From DASUPK01 sp963736305 (GTDB lineage: Bacteria > Actinomycetota > Thermoleophilia > Solirubrobacterales > 70-9), in contig CAVTOD010000007.1 of the NCBI GenBank assembly GCA_963736305.1, positions 62,001 through 126,000 on the forward strand: DNA of 64,000 nucleotides. Direction: 5' to 3'. Below the pieces are notes generated by a model that was not told the origin of the DNA, did not search any database, and was given only the letters and a program-made list of their open reading frames with translations. The translations under genes were made by a program, and so were the position numbers. Below, one piece after another: positions 23,623-32,974 of this stretch (position 1 is the stretch's first letter; the number at the start of each line of letters is the position of its first letter).

Positions 23623-24078
23623 ATGACACTTTGCTTCGTAGACCCAGCTGACGCGATCAGGGCGATCGCAGACTCGGTCGGCCGAGAGGCCCGCCGCCAA
23701 CTCCTCGGCGAGGCGGTTCGCGCCTGGGTCGATGAGATCCCCGACGAGGAGCTCCAGGAGCACTACGCCAAGGCCATCTCCGAGCTGGACGAGCATGACA
23801 TCTCGATGCTCGCCGCCTGGCACGGCTCGATGGAGGTCGGCCAGCCGCTGCCCAACCGGGACTTCCTCATGGGTGCCTTCGACTCGCTCGGCGACAATCG
23901 CCGCGAGGCCCTCAAGCTCGCCGCCGGCTTCCGGGGCGAGGAGGCCTTCGAGGAGGGGATCTCCGAGGAGCGCGCCCTGGACCTCGTGCTCGAGTGGCTC
24001 TCGCCGCCCCGCGTGATGGAGCTCTGCCGAGAGGCGACCGAGCTCTACATGTGGGACCGGTACGGCTCCGATAACTGA
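23623..24078 (+). CDS. Unrecognised acidic cytoplasmic protein
   Basis: This 151-residue protein has no signal peptide or membrane segment. It is acidic and predicted largely helical (EEIPDEELQEHYAKAISELDEHD, LKLAAGFRGEEAFEEG). GGGAGG lies upstream of the ATG. I do not recognise a family. It is divergent from addB across a palindrome-rich promoter region and convergent with the HAD gene. Confidence 0.65.
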   Translation: MTLCFVDPADAIRAIADSVGREARRQLLGEAVRAWVDEIPDEELQEHYAKAISELDEHDISMLAAWHGSMEVGQPLPNRDFLMGAFDSLGDNRREALKLAAGFRGEEAFEEGISEERALDLVLEWLSPPRVMELCREATELYMWDRYGSDN

Positions 24079-24090
24079 GCCGCGCCGCTA

Positions 24091-24735
24091 CTAGAGGGAG
24101 AGCACCTCGCGGATCTCCGGGATCGCCTGGTCGTTGTGCTTGTAGTGGACCGCTGACATGCCGAGCTCGCGTGCCGCCTCGCAGTTGACGTCGACGTCGT
24201 CGACGAAGAGGCACTGATCCGCGGAGACGCCAAGCCGCTCCAAGGTGATCTCGTAGATCTCCGGCTCCGGCTTGCGGCATCCGACGAACCCCGAGTCGAC
24301 CACGACCTCGAAGATCTCGTCGACCGGCAGCATGGAGCGCCAGAGCGGCTCCCACTCCCGGACGTTGTTGGTGAGCATCCCCATCCGGTGGCCGCCGTCC
24401 TTGGCCTCTCGCATCAGTTCGATCATCGGCGGGTTGGGATGGAGAGCCTCGAAGTAGATCTCGCGGAAGCGGTGCAGCTCCGGCCGGTGACCGAGCGCCG
24501 GCTCCAGGGCGTCGCCGAGCTTTCCGAGGAAGTCGACCTCGCTGAGCTTCCCCATCTCGAGCTCGTACAGGGGGTGTTTCCCGTCCTCCTCCTCGATTCG
24601 CCCCATCGCCTTGCCGAGCTCCTCGAACGGGATCCCGGTCTCGTCCTGGACGGCCGCAAAGGACTGGACGAGCGGCGTGGTGAGGACGCCGCCGAAATCG
24701 GAGATCACGGTCGTGATCCGGTCGGTCTCGCTCAT
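24091..24735 (-). CDS. HAD-superfamily hydrolase
   Basis: This 214-residue protein has HAD motif I ISDFGGVLT (nucleophile D13), a helical cap (about 20-90), motif II MLTNN, motif III Lys in KPEPEIYEI and motif IV FVDDVDVN. The DFGGV form of motif I is seen in the epoxide-hydrolase N-terminal phosphatase and related subfamily IA proteins. It is probably a small-molecule phosphatase or dehalogenase-like enzyme; substrate unknown. It is the last gene of a three-gene overlap operon. Confidence 0.85.
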   Translation of the reverse strand: MSETDRITTVISDFGGVLTTPLVQSFAAVQDETGIPFEELGKAMGRIEEEDGKHPLYELEMGKLSEVDFLGKLGDALEPALGHRPELHRFREIYFEALHPNPPMIELMREAKDGGHRMGMLTNNVREWEPLWRSMLPVDEIFEVVVDSGFVGCRKPEPEIYEITLERLGVSADQCLFVDDVDVNCEAARELGMSAVHYKHNDQAIPEIREVLSL

Positions 24736-25307
24736 GCGCGCCAGAGCAAGTAGGAGCCGTGCCCCTCGAATCCGTTGGTGTGGCAGCGGAAGAGACCAGC
24801 CCAGGTGTGTCCGCTCCGCGCGCCTCCGAGCAGCGAACCGCTGGCGCGGGTAGCTGCGGCGCGGTTCGTCTGGTCCACGTCCTCGGGCCAGAGCTCGAGG
24901 CCGAAGCGGGTTGGCCGACCGTCGCCGTCGTACTGCGTGGAGATCAGTGTTTCTTCAAATTGCACCTCCTCGTCACCGCTACGAAGAGTCCCGTTCGAGT
25001 GCTCCTCGCCATGGCCAGAGATGCCCTCGGGTCCACCGGCGGTGCAGACAATCACGCCCTCCGCCGTCTCGACGACGATGTGTCGGAAGATCGCACTGCT
25101 ATCCAGTTGATCGCCCTCCACCGGCGTGTAGAAGCTCCACCGCTCATCCGGCTCGTCGCCGATGGCGTCAGCCGCGACCGTCGAGGCCTGCCCGCCCTCG
25201 AGTTTCACACCACCACCACCGCCACAGCCAGGCAGGTTCCAGGCGATGCTTCCCCTGCCTGCAGCGATGTCGCCGGAGCCGCGGATATAGAAGTCGCCCC
25301 CGTTCAT
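24732..25307 (-). CDS. Hypothetical protein, beta-rich
   Basis: This 191-residue protein has no membrane segment. It contains a run of five Gly after a Cys (NLPGCGGGGG) and Trp/Phe/Gly-rich segments. Both ends overlap neighbours by four bases (ATGA), so it is translationally coupled to the FxsA and HAD genes. No family is recognised. Confidence 0.55.
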   Translation of the reverse strand: MNGGDFYIRGSGDIAAGRGSIAWNLPGCGGGGGVKLEGGQASTVAADAIGDEPDERWSFYTPVEGDQLDSSAIFRHIVVETAEGVIVCTAGGPEGISGHGEEHSNGTLRSGDEEVQFEETLISTQYDGDGRPTRFGLELWPEDVDQTNRAAATRASGSLLGGARSGHTWAGLFRCHTNGFEGHGSYLLWRA

Positions 25308-25861
25308 CCGCCGAACGGCTCCCGGCCGGGCGGGAGCTCGTCCTCGTCTCGGATCTCCTGTCCGCTGCCCTCGATGTCGTCCGGGCGGGGTCCGGGACGG
25401 GGCTGCGCGGCAGGGTCCTCCCAGTCGTAGAAGTCATCGGCCGCCGGGCGCTGCCGCGGGGGCCGCTGGGCTCGGCCCATGGTCCACATCGTCGCCCCCA
25501 TCGCCATCCGCCTGCGCACGATGCGCGAGGCGATTCCGCGGACGATCGCGCGGGTCGGTGGGATCAGCAGGACCAGCCCGAAGATGTCGGTGATGAACCC
25601 CGGCGTGATCAACAGCGCCCCGCCGAAGATGATCAGGACCCCGTCGAAGACCTCCTTGTGGGGGAGACGGTTCTCGGCGAGGGCCCGGTTGAAGCGGACC
25701 CACGCGGCCCTTCCCTGCTGGCGGAGGAGCATCGAGCCCACCAAGGCGTCCGCGAGGAGCAGCACGAGGGTGGGGATCAGGCCGATCGCCCCGCCGACCT
25801 GGATGATCACGTAGAGCTCCGCGAGCGGGACGAGGATGAAGATCAGGACTATCAGCAGCAC
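25304..25861 (-). CDS. fxsA: FxsA-family membrane protein
   Basis: This 185-residue protein has the FxsA pattern: LLIVLIFILVPLAELYVII, the LLADALVGSMLLRQQGRAAW turn and the signature IFGGALLITPGFITDIFGLVLLIPPTR. Three membrane helices are followed by a hydrophilic Pro-rich tail. FxsA proteins are linked to phage exclusion in E. coli, but their general role is unclear. It starts with GTG; a TAGCCT box lies about 9 nt upstream. Confidence 0.85.
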   Translation of the reverse strand: MLLIVLIFILVPLAELYVIIQVGGAIGLIPTLVLLLADALVGSMLLRQQGRAAWVRFNRALAENRLPHKEVFDGVLIIFGGALLITPGFITDIFGLVLLIPPTRAIVRGIASRIVRRRMAMGATMWTMGRAQRPPRQRPAADDFYDWEDPAAQPRPGPRPDDIEGSGQEIRDEDELPPGREPFGG

Positions 25862-25916
25862 GACCTCGGAAGGCTACCCAGGCGGCGCGTCCAGCCCCCT
25901 ATCCTTGGAGCTGCCA

Positions 25917-26225
25917 ATGGCGACTGACACCACATCCGAAGAGGACGTCTACGAGGCGCTCGAGGAGGTCATCGATCCCGAGCTCGGGCTCGACTTCGTC
26001 TCGCTCGGCCTCGTCTACGACGTCGAGCTCGAGGGCCCCGAGGCCTTCATCACCTTCACCCTGACCACCCCCGCGTGCCCGATCGGACCGCAGGTCTCAG
26101 AGCAGATGCGCGAGTTCGTCGGCCAGCTTCAGGGGATCGAGAAGGTCCACCCAAAGATGGTCTTCGACCCACCCTGGTCCCCGGAGATGATGTCCGAGGA
26201 CGCGAAGTTCGCGCTCGGATACTGA
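25917..26225 (+). CDS. DUF59/MIP18-family protein (SufT/PaaD-like)
   Basis: This 102-residue protein has the family core VIDPELGLDFVSLGLVYDVE and the Cys-containing loop TTPACPIG (C54), followed by FDPPWSPEMM. DUF59 proteins take part in Fe-S cluster assembly or maturation. TTGGAG lies 6 nt before the ATG. It is not within the suf operon, which lies 25 kb away, but may serve the same pathway. Confidence 0.85.
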   Translation: MATDTTSEEDVYEALEEVIDPELGLDFVSLGLVYDVELEGPEAFITFTLTTPACPIGPQVSEQMREFVGQLQGIEKVHPKMVFDPPWSPEMMSEDAKFALGY

Positions 26226-26254
26226 CCGAGCCACCGTTCCCACCGAAGGAGCTG

Positions 26255-27100
26255 ATGGTGCGGGTCGGTCGGGAGCCGCGCAGGGACCTGGAGGCCGCCT
26301 ATCTGTCCACGGGCCGTGCGCTCAAGGGAGGGGTCCTTGACCTGCTCGGGCCCGATTGGACCTGGGAGGGAAAGCGAACGCTCGACTTCGGCTGCGGCTC
26401 CGGCCGGCTTCTGAGGCAATTCCTCGACGAGGCGCGCGTGGCCGAGATCCATGGCTCCGACGCCGACAGGGAGATGGTCGATTGGGTACGACAGAGGCTC
26501 TGCCCGCCGATCACGGAGGCGAAGCTGAACGGACGGCAACCTCCCCTCGACTACCCCGACGACTACTTCGACCTGGTGACCGCACTGTCCGTCTTCACGC
26601 ACATCGCGGAGGGCTGGAGCGACTGGCTGCTGGAGCTCCGCCGGGTCCTGAGGCCGAGCGGGCTGCTGATCGCAACGTTCCTCGATTCGAGCTACGGGCA
26701 GACGCTCACGAGCCTGCCCTGGGACGAGGAGCGCGTCGGGATGAGCGTCCTCGGCTTCGCCGATCCGGAGACCCCCTGGCCCAACGTGCTGCACTCGCAC
26801 TGGTGGCTCCGAGAGCACTGGGGGCGTGCCTTCGAGATCGTCGAGCTGCGGCCCGGCGGTGACGCCGCGAATCAGGGCTGGGCTCTGCTCCGCTCCCGGG
26901 AGGGCGAGCTCACTCCTGAACAGCTTGAGCGAGAGGACCCGGACGACCCCCGCTACCTGGAGGCCCACCGCTTCCAGCTGGAGCTGCTGCGAGTCGAGGG
27001 GGAGAAGCTCAAGCGGCGCCACGCCGAGCTCGTTCAGAGCGCCAGCTGGCGCCTGACGGCTCCGTTCCGGCGAGCCAAGGCTCGATTGGGCCGCCGATAG
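26255..27100 (+). CDS. SAM-dependent methyltransferase of a polysaccharide cluster
   Basis: This 281-residue protein has a class I methyltransferase fold with motif I LDFGCGSGRLL, the acidic loop GSDADREMVDW and PDDYFDLVTALSVFTHI. The C-terminal helix SASWRLTAPFRRAKAR is a tail common in glycosyltransferases and methyltransferases of surface-glycan loci. It probably methylates a sugar of the glycan made by the following genes. GAAGGAG precedes the ATG; GTG 26258 is an equal alternative start. Confidence 0.8.
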   Translation: MVRVGREPRRDLEAAYLSTGRALKGGVLDLLGPDWTWEGKRTLDFGCGSGRLLRQFLDEARVAEIHGSDADREMVDWVRQRLCPPITEAKLNGRQPPLDYPDDYFDLVTALSVFTHIAEGWSDWLLELRRVLRPSGLLIATFLDSSYGQTLTSLPWDEERVGMSVLGFADPETPWPNVLHSHWWLREHWGRAFEIVELRPGGDAANQGWALLRSREGELTPEQLEREDPDDPRYLEAHRFQLELLRVEGEKLKRRHAELVQSASWRLTAPFRRAKARLGRR

Positions 27101-27150
27101 CCGCCCTCGAGGGGCAGGGCGACCACCCGCTCGTTTGGGGGAGACTGGCC

Positions 27151-30100
27151 GTGATGGAGGCGTGGCGGGCCCACAAGCAAGGTGCGATCGTGCGCAGGGT
27201 CTCGCCGCGAATCGCACTTCTCGGTTTGGTGGCGATCTTTGTCGCTCTTTCGCTGTACACGACCCTGACCAGCCGTTCGGGTGTGTACGTGCCCGACTCC
27301 CGCCTGGAGCACGTCCTCGCTCCCGGCCAGGACCTCGCCCGCCAGGCGTACGCGTGGGACGACGAACGAAGCCTGGGCACGCCCATCTCGCCCTTCTATG
27401 TAACGCCCGCGACCTCCGTCTTCGAGACCGCGGTCGACAAGCTCGGTGCGCCGCCTTGGGTGATCGAGCGGCTCACCCACGCGCTCTATTACTCCCTGGC
27501 GGCCATCGGGGTGCTGCTGCTGATGTGGGCGCTTCGGCCCAGGGTCGGTCTGGAGCATGCGGCGGCAGCCTTCGTCTACACGTTCAATCCCTTCACCGCT
27601 CAGTATCTGCTGCCGTCGACCCTCTTTCTCTACTACTGCCTCGCGCCATGGTTTGCCTGGATCGCTCTGCGCGGAGTACGGGGTGACGATCCGTGGCGAT
27701 GGGCGGCTGCTTTTGCGCTTGCCATCACCGTCCCTGGCGCGGTCAATGGGGCGGCGCTCGGGTACGCCCTCATTCCGGCCGCGCTGGCGGCCGTGTACTT
27801 CGGCTTGGTGGAAGGCCGATATCTCGGCCGGCTCTGGCGATGGGTATGGCGAGCGATGTTTCTGAGCGTCCCCACCACTGCGGCGACGATCGTCGTGCTC
27901 GCGCTCTCGGGCTCCCAGGCGAGCTCGGCACTTCAGATGACGGAGCTCCCGGCGGACGTCGCCAGAAGCTCCTCTTGGTCTGAGAGCTGGCGCGGGCTCG
28001 GCTTCTGGCTCACCTACTACCCGGGCGGCACTGGGCACCTCTTCAGGCAGGCGGCGACCTCCTACTTCACGGATCCGCTAGTGATAGCTGCCACGTTCCT
28101 TGCACCGCTCGTCGCGCTGATCACGCTCGCGATCAGTCGATGGCGCCATCGACTGCTGTTCGGGTCCATTGCCTTCTTGTGCCTGGTCCTGATGGTCGGG
28201 ATCTATACGGGTGGGGGGCGGTCGCCATTCGGCCGCCTGCTCTCCTTCGCCTTCGACCACTCGAACTTGGCGCTCGGATTCAGGACGACCCACAAAGCAG
28301 GGCCTGGCCTGATGCTGGGGATCGCAGTTCTTCTGGGGATCGGCCTGTCGGCCGCCGTGGCCGCAATCGCACGCGGCGTCCCTGAAAGCCGTCGACCCAG
28401 GGATGACCGCACGAGGCTGCTCCTGGGCATTGGCCTGACGGTCCTGGTCACCGCCGGGGTGGTGATCGCCTCCTTCCCGTTCTGGACCCGCGGTCTATAT
28501 CCGGACTCCGGCTATCGCAGGATTCCGGGCTACTGGCATCGGACCTTCGACTATCTGGGGGCGCAACGGCAACCCTCACGTGTGCTCGTGCTCCCCGGCG
28601 CCGAGGAGGCCCGCTACCGATGGGGGGACGTCCACGACAGTCTCTTCGACGCGCTGTCTCCGGCGACGCCGGTGACCAGCCGCGCCCTTCAGCAGGGGAC
28701 ACCCGAGAGCGCCGACCTCGTCTCGGCGATCGACGAGTACGTCAGCTCACCGAGCTACATACCGGGGTCGCTGGCACCGATCCTGCGCCGCCTCGGGGTG
28801 CAATGGGTGGTCCTCCAGAACGACCTCGACTGGGGAGCAATGGACGTCCCACGCCCCTCGACGTATGACGCCCTTCGTGCCGATCCAGGGCTGCGGCCCG
28901 CGGCGGCCTTCGGCCGCAGAGGGGAATACACAACAAACCGGAACGATCTCTTCGCGATTTCCCTTGGCGAACGGGCATTGCCGCCTGTACAGGTCTATGA
29001 GGTGCGAGGGGCGCCGGGGCCCGAGCCGAGACTGGCGCACGGTTCGCCCCTCTTGGTGGAGGGCGCGGGCGATTCGTGGCCTGCCCTCGCTTCGTCAGGT
29101 CTGCTGAATGGCCCACCCGTCGCCTACACGGGCGCGGCACAGGATTCAGATCTCAGGCAGATGGTGGGCTCGGGCAGCCAGGTGGTGGTGACCGACGGAA
29201 ACCGCAGGCGCTCGATCCTGGCCTCGATTGGTCGGCCGTCCATCTCGCCGACGCTCGCACCTGGCGAGCCCCACCGCCGGCCGGCCTTCGATCTTTTCGG
29301 CAACAGCGATACCCAAAGCTACGTCACCTTCGCCGACGCGGACTGGATCACCGCGACGCGCTTCGGCTTCCCGCTTAGCTTCTCTGAGGACAACTCAGAC
29401 CGGCCGGCAAGTGCGTTCGACGGTGTCGAGCGCACGGCCTGGACGGTGCGGGGCCCGCTCAGCCCCGATGGCGAGTCGATCGCCGCGAGGCTTCGCAGAC
29501 CGACCACGATCGACGCGGTCTCGGTCCTTCCCCAAAGCGATGGGCCGTGGCACATCGCGGAGGTGGAGGCGATCGCCCACTCCGAGGACGGCAGCGTGAC
29601 GACGAAGATGCTGCGCTTCAACGGGGCGTTGTCCCGCCGAGCCCGTGTTCGCCTGGATACGAGCGGGGTCACAGAGCTCGAGCTGCGAATCGCGAAGGTC
29701 GACGGACCAGGGCCGGTTGGGCTCGCTGGTGTGGGAATCGCGGAGGTCGGGGTGACCACCCCGAGCGGGCCGTTGGACCTGCGCGAGTTCGTGAAGACAC
29801 CCACCGATCTAGCGGACCGGGCCAGGAGCGATCCAAACCTTGCCGCGGCGCTCGCCCACCGGCCGCCCCGATACGAGCTCCGTCGGGTGACGGGCATCGG
29901 CCCTCGGGACGAGGAGACCGAGATGCGCCGCGAGATCGCAACATTCGGGACACATCGCTATCGCCTGGGCGCGACGGCGCGGATCGACACCCGCTCCGCC
30001 GACAGCGCGATCGACGCCCTGCTCGGCGGGACGGTGGGCGCTATAGGCACCTCGCGCTTTGGAGGCGACCCCGATGGGCGGGGGGACCTGGCGGTCGACG

Positions 30101-31047
30101 ACGATCTCTCCACTGGATGGGAGCCGAACCCCCTCGAGGGAGAGAGGCTCGACCTGCATTTCCCGGACACCAGCGTCAGGACGGTGGAGGTGCTTTCCGC
30201 ATCCGGGCCGGTCGGTGGCTTGGCACGCTCGAGGGTCACGAAGTTCGACATTGACGTCGGCGGCCAAAAGCGGTCGTCGTCGCACTTGGTGCTGCCCGGC
30301 GGCGGGCATTGCCTGCCTGAATCTCCGCCACTCGGTTGCCTCGAGAGACATACCGTCGAGGTGCGCCCGACGAGAACTGACCACCTCTCAGTGTCACTGG
30401 CAGGGCTCACCCCTGTGATCGGTCCGTTTGGTGAATTGCCGCCGCGCGTCGTCGAGGTCCGCATCAACGGTGGCGATTGGTCAGGAATCACCGCTTCCGC
30501 CGCCCCCGAGACGTGTGCCCCGCTCGTCGCGATCGACGGACAGCCGATTCCTGTCCGGCTACCGAGCGATCCCGGTGCGGTGACCGGCGGCAGGCTCATG
30601 ACGCTCAGGGGTTGCTCATCGGTTCGTCTCGGCCCTGGCGAGCATCGGATCGAGACGCTGCCGGGTCTCTCCGGCGCGGTGCGCACGGCAAGCCTGGTGC
30701 CCGTCGGGGCGGCGAGGCCGCCCGTGGAGGGCACACCGGCCGGCAAGGTTCAGCTCGTCGGTCACTCGCAGACGAGGCTGGCCCTGAAGGTCCACGCACC
30801 GAAGGGCGCGTTGCTCGTGGGCGGGATGCCGGCCGATCCGAGCTGGACTTCGGATGACGCTAATCTGCGCCGCGCGCCCGTCCCACTGGACACCTTCGCC
30901 GCCTGGAGGGTCGAGGCGCCGACCGCCGGTCCCGTGACACTCAGCTTCGACCCGCAGCGGATCTATGAGCTCGCGATGGCGTTGAGCATCGCCGCCTCGG
31001 CCTGGTGCCTCTGGCGGATCACCCGAAGGCGAGGGACCCCGAGGTGA
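27151..31047 (+). CDS. Very large GT-C-like membrane protein (AftD/DUF3367-like)
   Basis: This 1298-residue protein has about ten membrane helices in the first 480 residues, including the DUF3367-like segment YTFNPFTAQYLLPSTLFLYY. A long extracytoplasmic region with F5/8 type C (discoidin-like) sugar-binding segments follows, ending in a final membrane helix. This is the plan of alpha-(1->3)-arabinofuranosyltransferase AftD of mycobacteria, a GT-C enzyme using lipid-linked sugars outside the membrane. Here the acceptor glycan is unknown. GGGGGAG precedes the GTG. The gene for a small membrane protein overlaps its stop. Confidence 0.65.
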   Translation: MMEAWRAHKQGAIVRRVSPRIALLGLVAIFVALSLYTTLTSRSGVYVPDSRLEHVLAPGQDLARQAYAWDDERSLGTPISPFYVTPATSVFETAVDKLGAPPWVIERLTHALYYSLAAIGVLLLMWALRPRVGLEHAAAAFVYTFNPFTAQYLLPSTLFLYYCLAPWFAWIALRGVRGDDPWRWAAAFALAITVPGAVNGAALGYALIPAALAAVYFGLVEGRYLGRLWRWVWRAMFLSVPTTAATIVVLALSGSQASSALQMTELPADVARSSSWSESWRGLGFWLTYYPGGTGHLFRQAATSYFTDPLVIAATFLAPLVALITLAISRWRHRLLFGSIAFLCLVLMVGIYTGGGRSPFGRLLSFAFDHSNLALGFRTTHKAGPGLMLGIAVLLGIGLSAAVAAIARGVPESRRPRDDRTRLLLGIGLTVLVTAGVVIASFPFWTRGLYPDSGYRRIPGYWHRTFDYLGAQRQPSRVLVLPGAEEARYRWGDVHDSLFDALSPATPVTSRALQQGTPESADLVSAIDEYVSSPSYIPGSLAPILRRLGVQWVVLQNDLDWGAMDVPRPSTYDALRADPGLRPAAAFGRRGEYTTNRNDLFAISLGERALPPVQVYEVRGAPGPEPRLAHGSPLLVEGAGDSWPALASSGLLNGPPVAYTGAAQDSDLRQMVGSGSQVVVTDGNRRRSILASIGRPSISPTLAPGEPHRRPAFDLFGNSDTQSYVTFADADWITATRFGFPLSFSEDNSDRPASAFDGVERTAWTVRGPLSPDGESIAARLRRPTTIDAVSVLPQSDGPWHIAEVEAIAHSEDGSVTTKMLRFNGALSRRARVRLDTSGVTELELRIAKVDGPGPVGLAGVGIAEVGVTTPSGPLDLREFVKTPTDLADRARSDPNLAAALAHRPPRYELRRVTGIGPRDEETEMRREIATFGTHRYRLGATARIDTRSADSAIDALLGGTVGAIGTSRFGGDPDGRGDLAVDDDLSTGWEPNPLEGERLDLHFPDTSVRTVEVLSASGPVGGLARSRVTKFDIDVGGQKRSSSHLVLPGGGHCLPESPPLGCLERHTVEVRPTRTDHLSVSLAGLTPVIGPFGELPPRVVEVRINGGDWSGITASAAPETCAPLVAIDGQPIPVRLPSDPGAVTGGRLMTLRGCSSVRLGPGEHRIETLPGLSGAVRTASLVPVGAARPPVEGTPAGKVQLVGHSQTRLALKVHAPKGALLVGGMPADPSWTSDDANLRRAPVPLDTFAAWRVEAPTAGPVTLSFDPQRIYELAMALSIAASAWCLWRITRRRGTPR

Positions 31048-31613
31048 ACGACAAGAGGAGAGCCATTCGGCCCACCAGCCCAGCGGCGTTTGCGTTGCTA
31101 CTGGGCGTCCTCGGCTTCGTCGTTGGCGGGGTCATCGGTGCACTGGTCGGAGTGGCCGCCGGGGTCGCCGGGCCACAGCGTGCTCGGGTGATGTTCCTTG
31201 CCGCCGGGCTGGCCCTGCTGCTCACCGCCGCTCTGACCTTGCTCGAGGGATCACTGACGGTCGATGCGATCTACGGTTTCCCCCGTGAGCGGCCAGCCGC
31301 CAATCTGTTCGGGGCCATGGCGGCCGTGCTGCTGCTCGCCGGACTGGTCGGCACCATGGCAAGTCGGAGCAAAGCCCCCCCGTCCCGGGTGGACGCCGCC
31401 GTACCGGAGCCGGCGAGGGGTGTTCCTGAATCGACCATCGCCGCACTTGCAGCCTCGACCCTGCTCGGCACCCTGATGCTCTGGTTGCTCGGCGATAACC
31501 GCTGGGAGGGAGTGGCGCCCTGGCTCGCGATCGGTGTGGTCTTGCTGAGCTGCGGATTCGTTCTGGCGCCGCGACTGCGGTCCACGCCGGCTGGTGATCG
31601 TCCCGGTGCGTAA
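31044..31613 (+). CDS. Membrane protein of the polysaccharide cluster
   Basis: This 189-residue protein has five hydrophobic segments. It starts with GTG overlapping the stop of the large GT-C-like protein (GTGA) and its end overlaps the flippase start by about 20 nt. No family is recognised. Translational coupling on both sides suggests it works with the GT-C protein or the flippase. Confidence 0.6.
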   Translation: MNDKRRAIRPTSPAAFALLLGVLGFVVGGVIGALVGVAAGVAGPQRARVMFLAAGLALLLTAALTLLEGSLTVDAIYGFPRERPAANLFGAMAAVLLLAGLVGTMASRSKAPPSRVDAAVPEPARGVPESTIAALAASTLLGTLMLWLLGDNRWEGVAPWLAIGVVLLSCGFVLAPRLRSTPAGDRPGA

Positions 31614-32958
31614 GGCGGCGTCCATTCTCGGCGATCTCAGGCGCGAGCATCCGCACATGCTCAGCGGGTCAGCGTGGCTGCTGGGAGCCACGCTGGTCGT
31701 CTCGTTCGGCAGCTTCGTCTTCTGGTTGCTGATCGCGCGGGATGTGTCCGCTGGCGAGGTCGGCCGCGCGACGGCGCTGTTCAGCGCCACCACCTTCGTT
31801 TGCTACCTCACCTCACTCGGATTGCCGGTTGCCATCAGCCGCTATGCCTCCGATCGGAACAGGGACTCGGCGACCATTTTCACTTGGTCGGTGCTGCTCA
31901 CCGTCGCCGCGTCCTTGATCGGCGTGGGCGCCTTCGCCGCGGTCGCCCCCGAGTCGATTCGGCGAGGCCTCGCGAGCCTTCCCGCGGAGGTCGCATGGCC
32001 GGTTGTCTTCCTGCTGGTGGCCGGCCTTTCGATCTCGCTCCTGGTCGACATTCGCCTGATGGCGCTGCGGCGTTGGTCCCTTGTCTTCTGGCGGGCGGTA
32101 TTGATCGCGACGATTCGTCTCCCGTTCCTGCTGTGGGTTCCTCAGCACGGAGGGGCGTTCCACATCTACGCGGTCGCGGTCGGCGGCTTCGGAGTCACCG
32201 CGGTCGCCTTTCTCGTCCCCTTGGCGCGCGACGACGGATTCAGGCTGGGCCCGTTGCCCAAGCGCACGAATCGAGCGGCTCGATACGCCGGTGTCAACTA
32301 CCTCGGCCAGCTGGCGCTACAGGCCCCGTTCTTCGGGGTTCCGTTCATCGTCCTGGTCCACGTCGATGCCGTTGAGAACGCGCGGTTCTACCTCTCCTGG
32401 GGTGTCCTCACGGTGGTCTATATCTGCGTGCAGATGATCGGGCAGGCCCTGCTGGTGGAAGGCGGCCGGGGCGGGGCGGATCACCGACGGCAGGCCTCCG
32501 TGGCCATGGGAGCGGGTCTGGCCGTTACGACAGTGGCGACCATCCTGTCACTGGGTATCGGGCCGCTGCTGGCCCGGCTCTATGGCCCCGACTACGGGCC
32601 TGTCGCCACGCTGCTTCCAATCCTGATGGCGGGGACCATCCCCTTCGCGGTGACGATGACCATGCTGACGACCGCGAGAATCCGCGAGCACTCCGGATCG
32701 ACGATCGCAATGGCGCTGGCGCTCGCCGTGGCCGTGCTCATTCCGACGATTCTTCTGACCACGAGGGACGGAGCCCTGGGTGCCGCCTGGGGTTGGACGA
32801 TCGGAAACACGATCGCCGCAGTCCTGGCGATCCTCGCATCGCGAGTGCGCGACCGTCGAATGCAGGACCATGCGGATCCGGGTTCACTGGCCAGCTCCTT
32901 GGAGCCGACGGCGGGCTGGCCAACAGTGGCCCACTCGGGCGAAACGCGCAAGGGCTGA
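31594..32958 (+). CDS. Polysaccharide flippase (MATE/Wzx-like, RfbX family)
   Basis: This 454-residue polytopic protein has 12-14 helices and the N-terminus SGSAWLLGATLVVSFGSFVF followed by GRATALFSATTFVCYLTSLG, typical of oligosaccharide flippases. It should move lipid-linked glycan units to the outer face for the GT-C protein. Start GTG 31594 (20-nt overlap with the previous gene) or GTG 31606. Confidence 0.82.
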   Translation: MIVPVRKAASILGDLRREHPHMLSGSAWLLGATLVVSFGSFVFWLLIARDVSAGEVGRATALFSATTFVCYLTSLGLPVAISRYASDRNRDSATIFTWSVLLTVAASLIGVGAFAAVAPESIRRGLASLPAEVAWPVVFLLVAGLSISLLVDIRLMALRRWSLVFWRAVLIATIRLPFLLWVPQHGGAFHIYAVAVGGFGVTAVAFLVPLARDDGFRLGPLPKRTNRAARYAGVNYLGQLALQAPFFGVPFIVLVHVDAVENARFYLSWGVLTVVYICVQMIGQALLVEGGRGGADHRRQASVAMGAGLAVTTVATILSLGIGPLLARLYGPDYGPVATLLPILMAGTIPFAVTMTMLTTARIREHSGSTIAMALALAVAVLIPTILLTTRDGALGAAWGWTIGNTIAAVLAILASRVRDRRMQDHADPGSLASSLEPTAGWPTVAHSGETRKG

Positions 32959-32974
32959 GCTACGCGGGGCGGCC